Assembly: GCF_022605525.1 (NCBI RefSeq)
Contig: NZ_JAKQYJ010000001.1
Coordinates: forward strand, 124,001 to 188,000
Length of the DNA: 64,000 nt
Reading direction: 5' to 3'
Origin: Porphyrobacter sp. GA68
Lineage (GTDB): Bacteria > Pseudomonadota > Alphaproteobacteria > Sphingomonadales > Sphingomonadaceae
Both the position numbers and the translations under genes were made by a program. Positions 1 to 8,263 of this stretch are shown piece by piece; the first letter of the stretch is position 1, and each line of letters starts with the position of its first letter. Under the pieces are notes generated by a model. That model saw only the letters and a list, made by a program, of their open reading frames with translations. It searched no databases and was not told the DNA's origin.

Positions 1-1026
1 GTCAACGAAGCGCGCGGCTCTCCCCTGGTGTCCCGGATCACGGGAGTGCGCAAACAATTATCGCAGGAGTTCGGCTTTGTTGTGCCCCGCTTCCGCCTGC
101 GGGACAGCTTTACCGTTGCCCCCAATGATTACCGCATCCTGTTGGGCGGCATACCGGTCGGAGCCGCAACTTTGCGCCCTGACCGGCTGCTCGCTATCGA
201 CACAGGAGACGCGGGGCAGCACCATGGCCTGTCCGGGGACGCAGCGGTCGACCCCAGCTTCGGCTGCCCCGCCCTGTGGATCGCGCCGCAGGAACGCGAT
301 CATGCGATTGCCGAAGGGTTTCTGGCGGTTGACCCGGGAACAGTGATCGCAACGCACCTCAATCATCTGCTGCGCCAGCGTGGCCCATCCCTGCTGGGGC
401 CGGAGGAGGTGCGGGCGCTGCTCGACGCGGTGCGCAACCAGTCACCGGGACTGGTGGAGGCGTTGACGCCCGATCCGCTGTCACTGGCGGCGCTGACGCG
501 CCTGCTGCGCACCCTGCTGGCCGACGGAATCACACTGGGTCATCCTCTGCCCATTCTCTCCAGCATCGCTTTGGCCCTGCAGATCACCCAGGACTTCGAC
601 CGGGTCGTCGACCGTGTGCGTGCCGACCTTGGCGAGTGGCTGGTCGCGCAGGTGTGCGCGCCGGGCGAGACGCTCCCGGTCCTGACCCTCGCCGCAGAAT
701 TGGAAGCAGCCATCCTTGCGGGTCCGCGCGAACCCGTCACGGGACACCCCGTCCTGGAGGCCCATCACGCGCAGGCGATCGGCCGACAGGTGGCCGAGAT
801 CGCGGACCGGCTGGCGCAGGGGCGTTCCCCCGCGCTGGTGGTGCAACCGCCCGTTCGCCGAGTGGTGGCCGACCTCCTGCGCACGCGCGCGCCTGGCTGT
901 CTCGTCATCTCGATTGCCGAACTGCCGCCACGCCAGGCGGTGGAGATCATCGCCACCGTGAGCGCCGTCGCCAGCGACGCCAATCCGCCCGCAACCCGCC
1001 CCGGCCAGGAAGTACTGCCCGCATGA
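1..1026 (+). CDS. flhA: Flagellar export gate protein FlhA, C-terminal part (5' end outside the window)
   Basis: The frame is open from the first base, so this is only the 3' half of the gene. FlhA forms the nonameric ring of the flagellar type III export gate; its cytoplasmic C-terminal domain docks chaperone-substrate complexes. What is visible is that cytoplasmic region: the early stretch with GFVVPRFRLRD and the DPGTVIATHL segment, then the ALTPDPLSLAALTRLLRTLL helix region typical of the family, and the late part around QPPVRRVV. No membrane segments are present, as expected because they lie upstream. Its stop overlaps the fliA start (ATGA at 1023-1026), so the two are translationally coupled. 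The rest of the export gate (FliPQR, FlhB) is on the opposite strand nearby. Confidence 0.93.
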   Translation, partial: VNEARGSPLVSRITGVRKQLSQEFGFVVPRFRLRDSFTVAPNDYRILLGGIPVGAATLRPDRLLAIDTGDAGQHHGLSGDAAVDPSFGCPALWIAPQERDHAIAEGFLAVDPGTVIATHLNHLLRQRGPSLLGPEEVRALLDAVRNQSPGLVEALTPDPLSLAALTRLLRTLLADGITLGHPLPILSSIALALQITQDFDRVVDRVRADLGEWLVAQVCAPGETLPVLTLAAELEAAILAGPREPVTGHPVLEAHHAQAIGRQVAEIADRLAQGRSPALVVQPPVRRVVADLLRTRAPGCLVISIAELPPRQAVEIIATVSAVASDANPPATRPGQEVLPA

Positions 1027-1667
1027 AAATCGATCATTCCCAGCTTACCGTCGCCCACGCCTATTGCGACAAGCTTGTCGTTGAAGACCGTCTGCGCCGC
1101 TTCATGCCGATGGTCCGCAAGGCCGCCTGGCATATTCACGGCGGCATGGGGGGCGGGCCCGATCTCGACGACCTGATCCAGGTCGGTTCCATCGCGCTTC
1201 TGGAATGCGCCCGGCGGCATGCACGCCCGACAGAGGACGGCTTTGCCGCCTACGCCAAGTTGCGCGTGCGCGGGGCGATGATCGATGCGCTGCGCAAGGC
1301 GGTACCGGGCAGCAGGGGCAGCACCGCTCGCAGCCGCCGGGATGACCCCGGTGGCGCGCGCCGTAGCGAAGCAAAGCCGTCGATGCGCTTGACATCTCTG
1401 GACCGCGAATACGATGACAGAAGCGAGTACTTCGCCGACCGGGCGCCGGACGCCTTTGCCCGGCTCAGCGAAGCGCAGGACGCGGTAAAGCTGGCTGCGG
1501 TTCTGCGCGCCCTGCCCGAGCGGCTGCAACTGGTGCTGCAACTCTATTTCCTGGAGGAGATGAACCTCTCGGAAATCGCTGCCGTCCTGGATGTGAGCGT
1601 TCCTCGAGTGCACCAGTTGAAGGCGCAGGCACTCGCCAAGGTCCGGGACCGGATGCAGGTGCCCTAA
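1023..1667 (+). CDS. fliA: Flagellar sigma factor FliA (sigma-28), 214 aa
   Basis: An alternative sigma factor that directs RNA polymerase to late flagellar promoters. Region 2 is visible near residues 20-85 (RRFMPMVRKAAWHIHGGMGG, then DLDDLIQVGSIALLE and YAKLRVRGAMIDALRK), and region 4 at the C-terminus (LPERLQLVLQLYFLEEMNLSEIAAVL followed by a helix-turn-helix with VPRVHQLKAQALAKV). The linker is rich in Arg and Ser and looks loosely conserved. At 214 aa it is somewhat shorter than enterobacterial FliA (239 aa). The ATG at 1023 overlaps the flhA stop and agrees with where homology begins; the frame runs open further upstream, but that extension reads as antisense-like filler. Its stop overlaps by 4 bases with that of the convergent fliS. 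A WhiG/FliA-type sigma fits the flagellar context well. Confidence 0.92.
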   Translation: MKIDHSQLTVAHAYCDKLVVEDRLRRFMPMVRKAAWHIHGGMGGGPDLDDLIQVGSIALLECARRHARPTEDGFAAYAKLRVRGAMIDALRKAVPGSRGSTARSRRDDPGGARRSEAKPSMRLTSLDREYDDRSEYFADRAPDAFARLSEAQDAVKLAAVLRALPERLQLVLQLYFLEEMNLSEIAAVLDVSVPRVHQLKAQALAKVRDRMQVP

Positions 1668-2062
1668 AGCGTCCGGTCCGCCTGCCGCGGGCAGGTGATG
1701 CCGAACGCGTCAGCCAACTCAGCAAGGTCGGCGCTGACTTCGGCTACCGCACCCGCGTCGAATCGGATCAGGGTTCTCGTGAGCCGTGCAGCCGCGCTGC
1801 CATACAGGGTAAGCAACGCGCCACCCAAGGGGTGCTGCTGATCAATGCCCATGCGCAGCGCGTGGATGCCGCTGATCGCTTTTGCCAAAGCGGTGTTGCG
1901 CCGCCTGCGGTCTCCTTTGTCATGCCACAGCAAGGCCCGGTCCAGCGAACCAACAGCTTCAGCCAGACACAGCTTGATGAGTTGGCGGGCATCGCCGCCC
2001 AGCACCAGCGCGTCTAGTTCGACCCGGCGATAAGCTTCTGCCGGAGAAATCACCTGAAGCAT
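1664..2062 (-). CDS. fliS: Flagellar export chaperone FliS, 132 aa
   Basis: FliS binds the C-terminus of cytosolic flagellin, keeps it from polymerising and delivers it to FlhA. The protein is all-helical with the expected AEAYRRVEL start, an LYDGA-like region replaced here by LVLGGDARQLIKLCLAEA, and a long helix with ALAKAISGIHALR. Its 132 aa length matches the family. The start is placed at the ATG ending at 2062, one base after the fliD stop, because the open frame upstream lies entirely inside fliD. It is the last gene of the minus-strand flagellar operon, and its stop overlaps that of fliA by 4 bases. The call rests on length, fold pattern and position directly after fliD. Confidence 0.85.
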   Translation of the reverse strand: MLQVISPAEAYRRVELDALVLGGDARQLIKLCLAEAVGSLDRALLWHDKGDRRRRNTALAKAISGIHALRMGIDQQHPLGGALLTLYGSAAARLTRTLIRFDAGAVAEVSADLAELADAFGITCPRQADRTL

Positions 2063-2063
2063 T

Positions 2064-3491
2064 TCAGCGGTCCGAGCGGGTCCAGACGGCGATCTGGTTC
2101 TGCAGGAACGACAAGGTATTCTGGCTCGCGCTGACCCGCCGGTCCGCCTGCGTGAAGCGACCGGCCAGTTGTGCGCGCAGTGCGTCCTGCTGCTGCTGGA
2201 GGAGATCCAGCCGGTCGCCAATGCGCGCCTTCTGCTGCTGGTAACGGGCGATGGATCCTCCAAGCGAGCCCGGATCGGCTGTTGTGGCTATGTTGCGGGA
2301 CAGCTTCTCCATGGTGGCGTACACCCCGAACAGGCCCGGCGTGAACATGGCAGCCGCACCCTGCGGATCGGCCGCGAGCGTCCGGTTCAAACGCTCAAGA
2401 TCAAGGCGGAAACTTCCGTCCCGGTTGTGGATTAGACCAAGCTCGCCCAGCGTGTGCGGAACGCCGGGCGCGGCATTGGGCATCACCACAGCACCGGGGA
2501 GAGCGGCCAGAGAGCGCTTGAGCGCCCGTGCACCGCTGTCATTGCCCAGCTCTCCGCCGACGGGGCGCGCATTGTCCTGCAACTGCGCGGCGATTTCGTT
2601 CAAGGCGGCCGCCATGTCGGTCATGACGGTGCGGATCTCATCAGTCTTGCGCGCAAAACTGATCTGCGCGGGCACGCCTGAATTCGTGCCGGTCAGCGTC
2701 AGGACCAGGCCATTGGGCAAACCGGTGACATCGTTGGCGGCACTGGTCATTGCGACCCCGTCGAGCATGAACGCTGCGTCGGCGGCGGCGGCTTTGAGTT
2801 GGCCTGTGTCTTGCTGCGGAAACCAGTTCAGATAGGCAAGCTCGCCCGGCTGGGCATCCGCATCGCCGCCCCCGGTCGCGATCGTAAAACCCCGTGCCGC
2901 GCCCTCCGGCCCCTTGATCACCAACTGTGCACCGGCCTGCGTCTGAACGGTGTATGCGGCAAGGCCGGTTCCCTGCCGCGTGATCTTGCCCGCAAGAGTG
3001 GCCAAGGTGTCATCAGCCGTCAGGGTTACTCGAAGCGGCGCGGCCGAAGCATCCTGATCGAACCGGTCGCCGAGCACGGTTCCGAACTGGATGGTCAATT
3101 CGCCAGCACCGACCCTTGCATCGGACGAGGGGTAGGCTTTGCTGGCGAGAACCTGCCGCGCGGCGAGCGCCGTCACTTCCAGCGAATAGCTGCCCTCGGC
3201 CCTGCTGCCCGGAGAGGTCTCGGCCCGGGCCACCGCCGGATTGCTCACGATGGCAGACGGGGCAAGATCGCCGCTGCGCAGCCGCTGTCCCAGGGCAGCG
3301 ACGAGCTGCGACAGCTGTCCCTTGAGCGTGGCCGCCGCCGAGATGCGGGTTTCGAGGCGCTCGCTGCGGGTTTGCAGCTGTTTTGCCTGCGCCGCGAACC
3401 GTGCTGCGGACAGGTCGCCCGCCAGCTTGACCATGTCCACGCCGCTGCCTGCGCCCAGCATGCCGACGATGGAGGTTGCACCATTGCCCAT
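2064..3491 (-). CDS. fliD: Flagellar filament cap protein FliD, 475 aa
   Basis: FliD (HAP2) caps the tip of the filament and folds flagellin into place. The N-terminus carries the family signature GAGSGVDMVKLAGDLSAA followed by a long helix with QAKQLQTRSERLETRISA; the C-terminal third has the second helical domain (LERLNRTLAADPQGAAAMF, then a coiled coil near residues 410-470 ending SFLQNQIAVWTRSDR). The middle is a serine/threonine/alanine-rich region, as is usual. At 475 aa it is of normal size. It follows flhB after 30 bases and precedes fliS by 1 base, so it is read in the same operon as the export gate genes. This is an unusual order, since fliD-fliS generally sit next to flagellin. Confidence 0.92.
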   Translation of the reverse strand: MGNGATSIVGMLGAGSGVDMVKLAGDLSAARFAAQAKQLQTRSERLETRISAAATLKGQLSQLVAALGQRLRSGDLAPSAIVSNPAVARAETSPGSRAEGSYSLEVTALAARQVLASKAYPSSDARVGAGELTIQFGTVLGDRFDQDASAAPLRVTLTADDTLATLAGKITRQGTGLAAYTVQTQAGAQLVIKGPEGAARGFTIATGGGDADAQPGELAYLNWFPQQDTGQLKAAAADAAFMLDGVAMTSAANDVTGLPNGLVLTLTGTNSGVPAQISFARKTDEIRTVMTDMAAALNEIAAQLQDNARPVGGELGNDSGARALKRSLAALPGAVVMPNAAPGVPHTLGELGLIHNRDGSFRLDLERLNRTLAADPQGAAAMFTPGLFGVYATMEKLSRNIATTADPGSLGGSIARYQQQKARIGDRLDLLQQQQDALRAQLAGRFTQADRRVSASQNTLSFLQNQIAVWTRSDR

Positions 3492-3521
3492 GCGGAGCAG
3501 AACGGCGGCAGGTGACGCAGA

Positions 3522-4652
3522 TTAAGCGATCTGCGCCTTGCCAGCCGCGTCGTAGCGAAACGCGGGTGGCAGGTGGACCTGCGGCCGTTTGCGACGCTCG
3601 CCGCGCTTCAGGGCCATGACAAACGCCAGCACCGTGGCGATCGCGGCATAGAGCTCTTCGCGGACCATCTGGTGTTCCTGTGTGGTGAAATACACAGCGC
3701 GGGTGAGAGCCGGATATTCGAGCACAGGCTTGCCCAGCTCTGCCGCCAGATCGCGCATCGCCAGCGCCCTGCCGTCGCGACCCTTGGCCAGCAGGACGGG
3801 CGCGCTGGCACGGGCCGTGTCGTAAACCAGCGCCACGGCAAAGTGCGCCGGGTTGACCAGGATCAGGTCCGCTTCGTTCACGGCCCTGATGACGCCGCCT
3901 CGCGCCATGCTGCGCTGGCGCTGACGCACCGCAGCCTTCTTTTCCGGACTGCCCTCTGTCTCCTTGTGTTCGTCACGCGCTTCCTGCTGCGTCATCTTCA
4001 GCCGGTTGTTCCGCCGGAGCCATTCGATCGGCCAGTCGATAAAAGCGACCAGCACGAGCCCTGCCGAGAGGTAGAGCAGCAGGGCGCCGATCGCGTGCCA
4101 GGCGATCGCAACCTGGGCTTCAAGCGGGCTGCGGGCGATGGCGAACAGCTTGGCCAGGTGACCGATGCCCCACCCCCAGGCGAACGACAGGAGCACGAGC
4201 AGCTTGACGAGGCTTTTACCCAATTCAACCACCCCATGCAGGCCAAGCATCCGCCGCATGCCTGCCAGCGGATCGAGTCGTGCGACCTTGAAGGACAGGT
4301 TTGCCGGAACAAAGCGGCCTTCTCCGCAGGCAAGCTGCACTGCCAGGGTGGCAAGTGCCACCGAACCGCCCAGAAGCAGAAGCGGCTGCATCACGGTGAG
4401 CAGCGGCGGCAGCATCGCCCGCGCGGCATCGAAGCCGGCGAGATCGCGCGTGTCGAAAACCATCGCGCGCCGCGCACCGCCAAGCAGGCTGCCAACCATC
4501 CACGGCCCAACCACCAGCAGGCCAGCCGCGCCTGTGCCGAATGCCACTGCGGTCGCCAAATCCCTAGAGCGCAGCACATCGCCGCGCCGCGCCGCATCCT
4601 GCCGCCGCTTGGGTGTGGGCGGCAGTGATTTTTCGCCCGCCTCCTCGCTCAT
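3522..4652 (-). CDS. flhB: Flagellar export switch protein FlhB, 376 aa, with NPAH instead of NPTH
   Basis: FlhB is the export-gate subunit whose cytoplasmic domain cleaves itself between Asn and Pro to switch the substrate from hook to filament. The protein starts with the usual soluble segment (EKSLPPTPKRRQDAARRGDV), has four hydrophobic helices around residues 32-55, 85-108, 145-170 and 185-210, then a charged linker with TQQEARDEHKETEGSPEKK. The self-cleavage site reads N267-P268-A269-H270, so the normally conserved Thr is Ala. The rest of the C-domain is intact (VYDTARASAPVLLAKGRDG and the late EYPALTRAVY). Start overlaps the fliR stop (ATGA). It may cleave more slowly, or differently, than the classical protein. 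Confidence 0.93.
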   Translation of the reverse strand: MSEEAGEKSLPPTPKRRQDAARRGDVLRSRDLATAVAFGTGAAGLLVVGPWMVGSLLGGARRAMVFDTRDLAGFDAARAMLPPLLTVMQPLLLLGGSVALATLAVQLACGEGRFVPANLSFKVARLDPLAGMRRMLGLHGVVELGKSLVKLLVLLSFAWGWGIGHLAKLFAIARSPLEAQVAIAWHAIGALLLYLSAGLVLVAFIDWPIEWLRRNNRLKMTQQEARDEHKETEGSPEKKAAVRQRQRSMARGGVIRAVNEADLILVNPAHFAVALVYDTARASAPVLLAKGRDGRALAMRDLAAELGKPVLEYPALTRAVYFTTQEHQMVREELYAAIATVLAFVMALKRGERRKRPQVHLPPAFRYDAAGKAQIA

Positions 4653-5431
4653 TGCTGAAGCATGCTCCCGGTTTGTTCGATCATGGTCACAGACAGCGTG
4701 ACCAGCTGATCATGCAGCAACGGGGTTGCCGCTATCAAAGCGACCAGGCCCGCCATCACGCCCGCCGGCAGGCCGAGCGCGAACAGGTTGAGCGCGGGAG
4801 CCGAGCGGCTGAGCGCGCCGGTCACGATTTGCACCAGCAGCAGAGCCAGCGCCACCGGCAGCGCGATCGCCGCCGCTGTTGCCAGCATCTCCCCGGCAAA
4901 GCCGACAATCCGCAGCAGCGCGCCATCCCCAAGGGCCGCACCCCCGGGGGGCAGCGCCCGATAACTTTCGATCACCAGTCGCAGCCATAGCAGGTGCCCG
5001 CCCAGACCGAGAAAGATCAAGGTCAGAACGAGGTTGAAATATTGTCCCAGCACACCGGACTGGCTGCCGCTGCCCGGATCAACGGCCGTGGCCATCGCAA
5101 TCCCCATGCTGCCGGCAATGACCTCTGCCGCGAGCACAGGTGCGGCAAAAGCAATCTGCAGAACCAGGCCAAGGGCAAAACCCAATACCACTTCGCCCGC
5201 TAGCGCCAGCAAGCCCCCAACTGATAGCAGCGCCGCTGGTGTGACAACCGGCACCCAGAACATGACGAATACAGCCATGGACCCGGTAAGCACGAGACGA
5301 AGCTGCAGCGGCACGCTGATCGCGCCGAAGATGGGCGCAGCAAGCAGCGCTGCGCCGCATCTTGCCATGAGGAAAATCAGCTTGAAGAGTTCAGCCTCGA
5401 CATTGCCGAAGCCCCAGTCGTTGACCGTCAC
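4649..5431 (-). CDS. fliR: Flagellar export gate protein FliR, 260 aa
   Basis: FliR is an integral membrane subunit of the FliPQR export channel. Several hydrophobic helices are spread through the protein, beginning with LIFLMARCGAALLAAPIFGA, with the family-like AAPVLAAEVIAGSMGIAMAT and a QSGVLGQYFNLVLTLIFLGLGGH stretch near the middle. Length (260 aa) matches the family. The start is a GTG (5429-5431) whose last two bases begin the fliQ stop (GTGA overlap); the stop overlaps the flhB ATG. Tight coupling fliQ-fliR-flhB is the common order. Confidence 0.93.
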   Translation of the reverse strand: MTVNDWGFGNVEAELFKLIFLMARCGAALLAAPIFGAISVPLQLRLVLTGSMAVFVMFWVPVVTPAALLSVGGLLALAGEVVLGFALGLVLQIAFAAPVLAAEVIAGSMGIAMATAVDPGSGSQSGVLGQYFNLVLTLIFLGLGGHLLWLRLVIESYRALPPGGAALGDGALLRIVGFAGEMLATAAAIALPVALALLLVQIVTGALSRSAPALNLFALGLPAGVMAGLVALIAATPLLHDQLVTLSVTMIEQTGSMLQQ

Positions 5432-5700
5432 TGCCTTATGACCGCGATTTCAGCAAAGATCTCGATGGCGAAATCACTGATGAGTGCAAGCATCGAGCTG
5501 CCGAACAGCACCAGCACCAGAGCCACGACCGCGAGCTTGGGCACGAAAGTCAGCGTCTGCTCGTTCACCGACGTCGCTGCTTGGATGATCCCGACCACCA
5601 GACCGATGGCCAAAGCCGCCATCAGAACCGGCGCAGCGACAAGGCCGGTGGTCCACAGCATCCGGTCGGCAAGGGCAAGGAGGGGGGCGCTGGCGTCCAT
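5428..5700 (-). CDS. fliQ: Flagellar export gate protein FliQ, 90 aa
   Basis: A small two-helix membrane subunit of the FliPQR channel. The first helix (TTGLVAAPVLMAALAIGLVVG), the loop IIQAATSVNEQTLTFVPK that defines the family, and the second helix (LAVVALVLVLFGSSMLALI) are all clear. The frame is open 19 codons further upstream, but the ATG ending at 5700 gives the standard 90 aa, begins at the conserved N-terminus and lies 14 bases after the fliP stop. Confidence 0.94.
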   Translation of the reverse strand: MDASAPLLALADRMLWTTGLVAAPVLMAALAIGLVVGIIQAATSVNEQTLTFVPKLAVVALVLVLFGSSMLALISDFAIEIFAEIAVIRQ

Positions 5701-5714
5701 TTGCTGTGATCCGT

Positions 5715-6392
5715 TCACAAGAAGCTCATCGCCAGCGACCCCATCAGCAGGCTCCACCCATCGATCAGAACAAACAGCAGCAGCTTGAACGGAAGCGAGA
5801 TGAGCATTGGAGACAGCATCATCATTCCCAACGACATGAGGACGCTGGAAACCACCAGGTCGATGACCAGGAACGGAAGAAACAGCATGAAGCCGATTTG
5901 AAAGGCGGTTTTAAGTTCGCTGGTGACGAACGCCGGCAGGAGAATGGAAAACGGCACGTCGGCCTCGCTCGCGAACGGCGGATGCTTGGCTATGTCGGCA
6001 AACATGGCCAGATCCGCCTTGCGGGTTTGCCGTATCATGAAGCCGTGAAATGCATCTGCCGCCTTGCCCACCGCCTGTTCGGCCGGAAGAGTGCCGGCGG
6101 TGTAGGGCTTCAGCGCGGTTTCGTTCACCTGCGTCAACGTGGGGGACATGACGAAGAACGACAATATCAGGGCAAGTCCCACCAGAACCTGATTGGGTGG
6201 GGATTGCTGCAAGCCGAGGGCTTGCCGCAGAATGGACAAAACAATGATGATCCGGGTGAAGCTTGTCATCATCAGAACCAAAGCTGGCAGGATGGTCAGC
6301 AACCCCATCACGATCAGCAACTGGATGGACAGGTTCAGCGGGGCCTGGTTTGCCACTTCGTTGATAGTGCCCGCCACAGTAATGGAAGTCAT
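5715..6392 (-). CDS. fliP: Flagellar export gate protein FliP, 225 aa
   Basis: The core channel subunit of the flagellar type III export gate. The family signature is clear: MTSFTRIIIVLSILRQALG followed by PPNQVLVGLALILSFFVMSP, the periplasmic loop with FMIRQTRKADLAMF, and the C-terminal helices SFLLFIPF-like (here FMLFLPFLVIDLVVSSVLM) ending DGWSLLMGSLAMSF. The usual cleavable signal peptide is short or absent: the mature-like region NLSIQLLIVMGLL starts at about residue 20. A strong ribosome site (AGGAGG at 6401-6406 on the minus strand) precedes the ATG. No fliO or fliN lies directly upstream; the next gene upstream is the short FliM-like frame, 100 bases away. Confidence 0.95.
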   Translation of the reverse strand: MTSITVAGTINEVANQAPLNLSIQLLIVMGLLTILPALVLMMTSFTRIIIVLSILRQALGLQQSPPNQVLVGLALILSFFVMSPTLTQVNETALKPYTAGTLPAEQAVGKAADAFHGFMIRQTRKADLAMFADIAKHPPFASEADVPFSILLPAFVTSELKTAFQIGFMLFLPFLVIDLVVSSVLMSLGMMMLSPMLISLPFKLLLFVLIDGWSLLMGSLAMSFL

Positions 6393-6492
6393 GGCAAGTG
6401 CCTCCTGCTAAAGGGGTGATCGCTGGTCATCGGAAAATGTGGGAGAACCGCCTGGTGCGGCCGGGAAGCTGGCAGCGTTCAAGAATCGTTGA

Positions 6493-7062
6493 TTACAGCA
6501 CCAGGCAAAAGGCGGTTTCCCGACCTTCAATTTGCGCCCCGAACCTCAAGAACAGTTGCCGGTCCGAGGCTGCGGATGCATCGTGCGCTACACACTCCGC
6601 ACTGGAGCCGGCTCTAACGCGGTACGCTTTGATGCCGCCCGCCAGAGCTTTGCGCCCGAGGTGCCTTGCGACCCGGTGGCAAAGCGTGCGGCAAACGCGA
6701 CTTTTCTCGTAGGTATCGGTGTCCAGACCGAACAGATCTTCCTGAAAGAAAGCAGCGGCAAGATACGCTCGCGACCTGGCGTCCATCACCAGTTTAGCCA
6801 AGCCCTGGCCAGCAAAGCGCAGGTTGTAGACATCGTTTTCAGAAAGCGTCCTCAGATAACTCAACGATGTGGACTTTTGCCTGCCGACCTCAGTCAGCCG
6901 CAGTTGACCGATGCGAATACCGTAATGTGCGCCAAGCAGGTCGGTGACACTGTCTATAATGCTGCTGACGAAGCACTTGATGTACAGCTTGTTGTCACGA
7001 AAGTCTTGAGTTGCGCCATAATAGGCAACAGGCGCCAAGTTCCTTGCTTCGACTTCTGACAT
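6493..7062 (-). CDS. Short FliM-like protein, middle domain only, 189 aa (tentative)
   Basis: It lies between fliG and fliP in the flagellar operon, where a C-ring gene would be expected. By eye the protein resembles only the middle (CheC-like) domain of FliM: a helix IKCFVSSIIDSVTDLLGAHY, then SYLRTLSENDVYNL, a helix ending in FFQEDLFGLD where FliM has its F-G-G turn, a second helix, and a final strand with LFLRFGAQIEGRETAFCLVL. The N-terminal CheY-binding motif and the C-terminal SPOA domain are missing. After the TAA the same frame continues with STILERCQL, which resembles the next FliM segment, until a TGA at 6415-6417. This suggests an ancestral longer gene cut by a stop. The likeness is weak; it may instead be an unrelated flagellar protein. 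The ATG has a plausible GGAAG ribosome site. Confidence 0.45.
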   Translation of the reverse strand: MSEVEARNLAPVAYYGATQDFRDNKLYIKCFVSSIIDSVTDLLGAHYGIRIGQLRLTEVGRQKSTSLSYLRTLSENDVYNLRFAGQGLAKLVMDARSRAYLAAAFFQEDLFGLDTDTYEKSRVCRTLCHRVARHLGRKALAGGIKAYRVRAGSSAECVAHDASAASDRQLFLRFGAQIEGRETAFCLVL

Positions 7063-7252
7063 GGTGATTTTCTTCCGGTAGTCTGCCTAAGCAGCACCTA
7101 AAAGTGTTTACCTTGTGTTTCTAGGCCATCTACCACCACTTTGAACCTATTGGCGAAGCACGCAATTGGAGCAGGAAGGATCACAGTGGTGCAAAGCGCA
7201 AGGCGACCTTGCTGATCAGGCGCCCGGTGTAACCCTCGCCTGCTCGACTGGC
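7063..7252. other. Non-coding gap inside the flagellar operon
   Basis: These 190 bases separate fliG from the FliM-like gene in an operon where other gaps are mostly under 30 bases. No convincing reading frame or hairpin is visible. It may be the remains of the 5' end of a longer FliM gene or carry an internal promoter; neither can be shown from the sequence alone. Confidence 0.4.
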
Positions 7253-8251
7253 TCAACCCTGGGCTGACAGCTGGCTCAGACTGATCCTGTTCTCGGCCAA
7301 CAGGCGCCATACTGCGGCCATGAGTTCATCATGACCAATGTTTTCCGGGTTGCGACCAGGGGCCGTGCCTTTGGCGTCCAGCTCTTCCCTGATGTCGCTG
7401 CCCAGCCGGGTAGGGAGCAAGGAAAGCACTTTCTCCACCTGCGCAGAACTTCGGCCGTGAAGAGCCTTGGCGAGAATCTCGGTCGGAACCTCGCTTACGA
7501 TTACCTTCAGCGCATCCCCGGAAAAGTCGAAAACGGTGTCAGCCCTCACGATCTGGCCCTTTAGCTCCGCAGCGATCGCGTCATCGAGTTCTTCGAGGGA
7601 ACTGATGAATTTCGCTCCATCTTTGCCCGGGAGGCGCCGGACCATATTGCCTGCACGCTCCCATCCCTTCCGGTTCACCACAGGCCTGCGTGCACCAGCG
7701 TGCTCTGCAATGAACTCGTCAAGGACGCCGAATACTGCTTCGTGCGCCACATCGAGCAAGCGCAGATCCGCGACAACAGCTGCCCGCTTCTCGTTGGGGA
7801 TGCTCGCGAAAACCAGCGCGGCGGTGTCGCCATCCAGCGCCAGAAGAAGATTTGCGATGACACGGACGGGTTCGCAGCTGAATACTTGCCACAATTTTGC
7901 TGGATGGACCCAGTTGGGAAGGGTCAAGGACCTTCGCGGCTGCTTCCCGTTCAGATCTTCCAGAACATCGTACGCGGTATCTTCATCGACCGACGCGTAC
8001 CAATCATGTTGTGCCGCAGGAAAGAGTGTGCCGGATCTCAGCCGGTCATGATCTTCTATGAACTGGCTTGCAGTACGCAGCACGCTGGTCGCATCAATGT
8101 CAGTCAACCCTTGCATTGCCACGCATACTGTCTTCAACTCGCTTGCGGTCAGTTGCTTGAGTATGTTTTCTGCGACGCTTTCTTCAAGCACCAGCAGCGC
8201 GATTGCGGCCGATGTTGTAGCATCTGCGTTCGACCCTATCAAAATATCCAT
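7253..8251 (-). CDS. fliG: Flagellar motor switch protein FliG, divergent, 332 aa
   Basis: FliG links the MS ring to the C-ring and contacts the stator. The first domain begins AAIALLVLEESVAENILKQLTASEL, matching the usual kAAillllLge pattern. The middle domain is recognisable (residues about 125-185: EPVRVIANLLLALDGDTAALVF and then LRLLDVAHEAVFGVLDEFI), but the EHPQ motif reads CEPV. The C-terminal domain has FDFSGDALKVIVSEVPTEILAKAL and LPTRLGSDIREELDAKG, aligning with the charged torque helix. Overall similarity to model FliG is low but domain order and 332 aa length are right. It starts 12 bases after fliF, which is the normal order. Confidence 0.86.
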   Translation of the reverse strand: MDILIGSNADATTSAAIALLVLEESVAENILKQLTASELKTVCVAMQGLTDIDATSVLRTASQFIEDHDRLRSGTLFPAAQHDWYASVDEDTAYDVLEDLNGKQPRRSLTLPNWVHPAKLWQVFSCEPVRVIANLLLALDGDTAALVFASIPNEKRAAVVADLRLLDVAHEAVFGVLDEFIAEHAGARRPVVNRKGWERAGNMVRRLPGKDGAKFISSLEELDDAIAAELKGQIVRADTVFDFSGDALKVIVSEVPTEILAKALHGRSSAQVEKVLSLLPTRLGSDIREELDAKGTAPGRNPENIGHDELMAAVWRLLAENRISLSQLSAQG

Positions 8252-8263
8252 AGCCGCTGTCGC

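Noticed and set aside
765-1613. Long open frame on the opposite strand of flhA/fliA (282 aa)
   Set aside because: It runs antisense to two well-supported genes, its protein looks like low-complexity GC-rich filler and there is no ribosome site. Many similar frames exist on both strands because of high GC.
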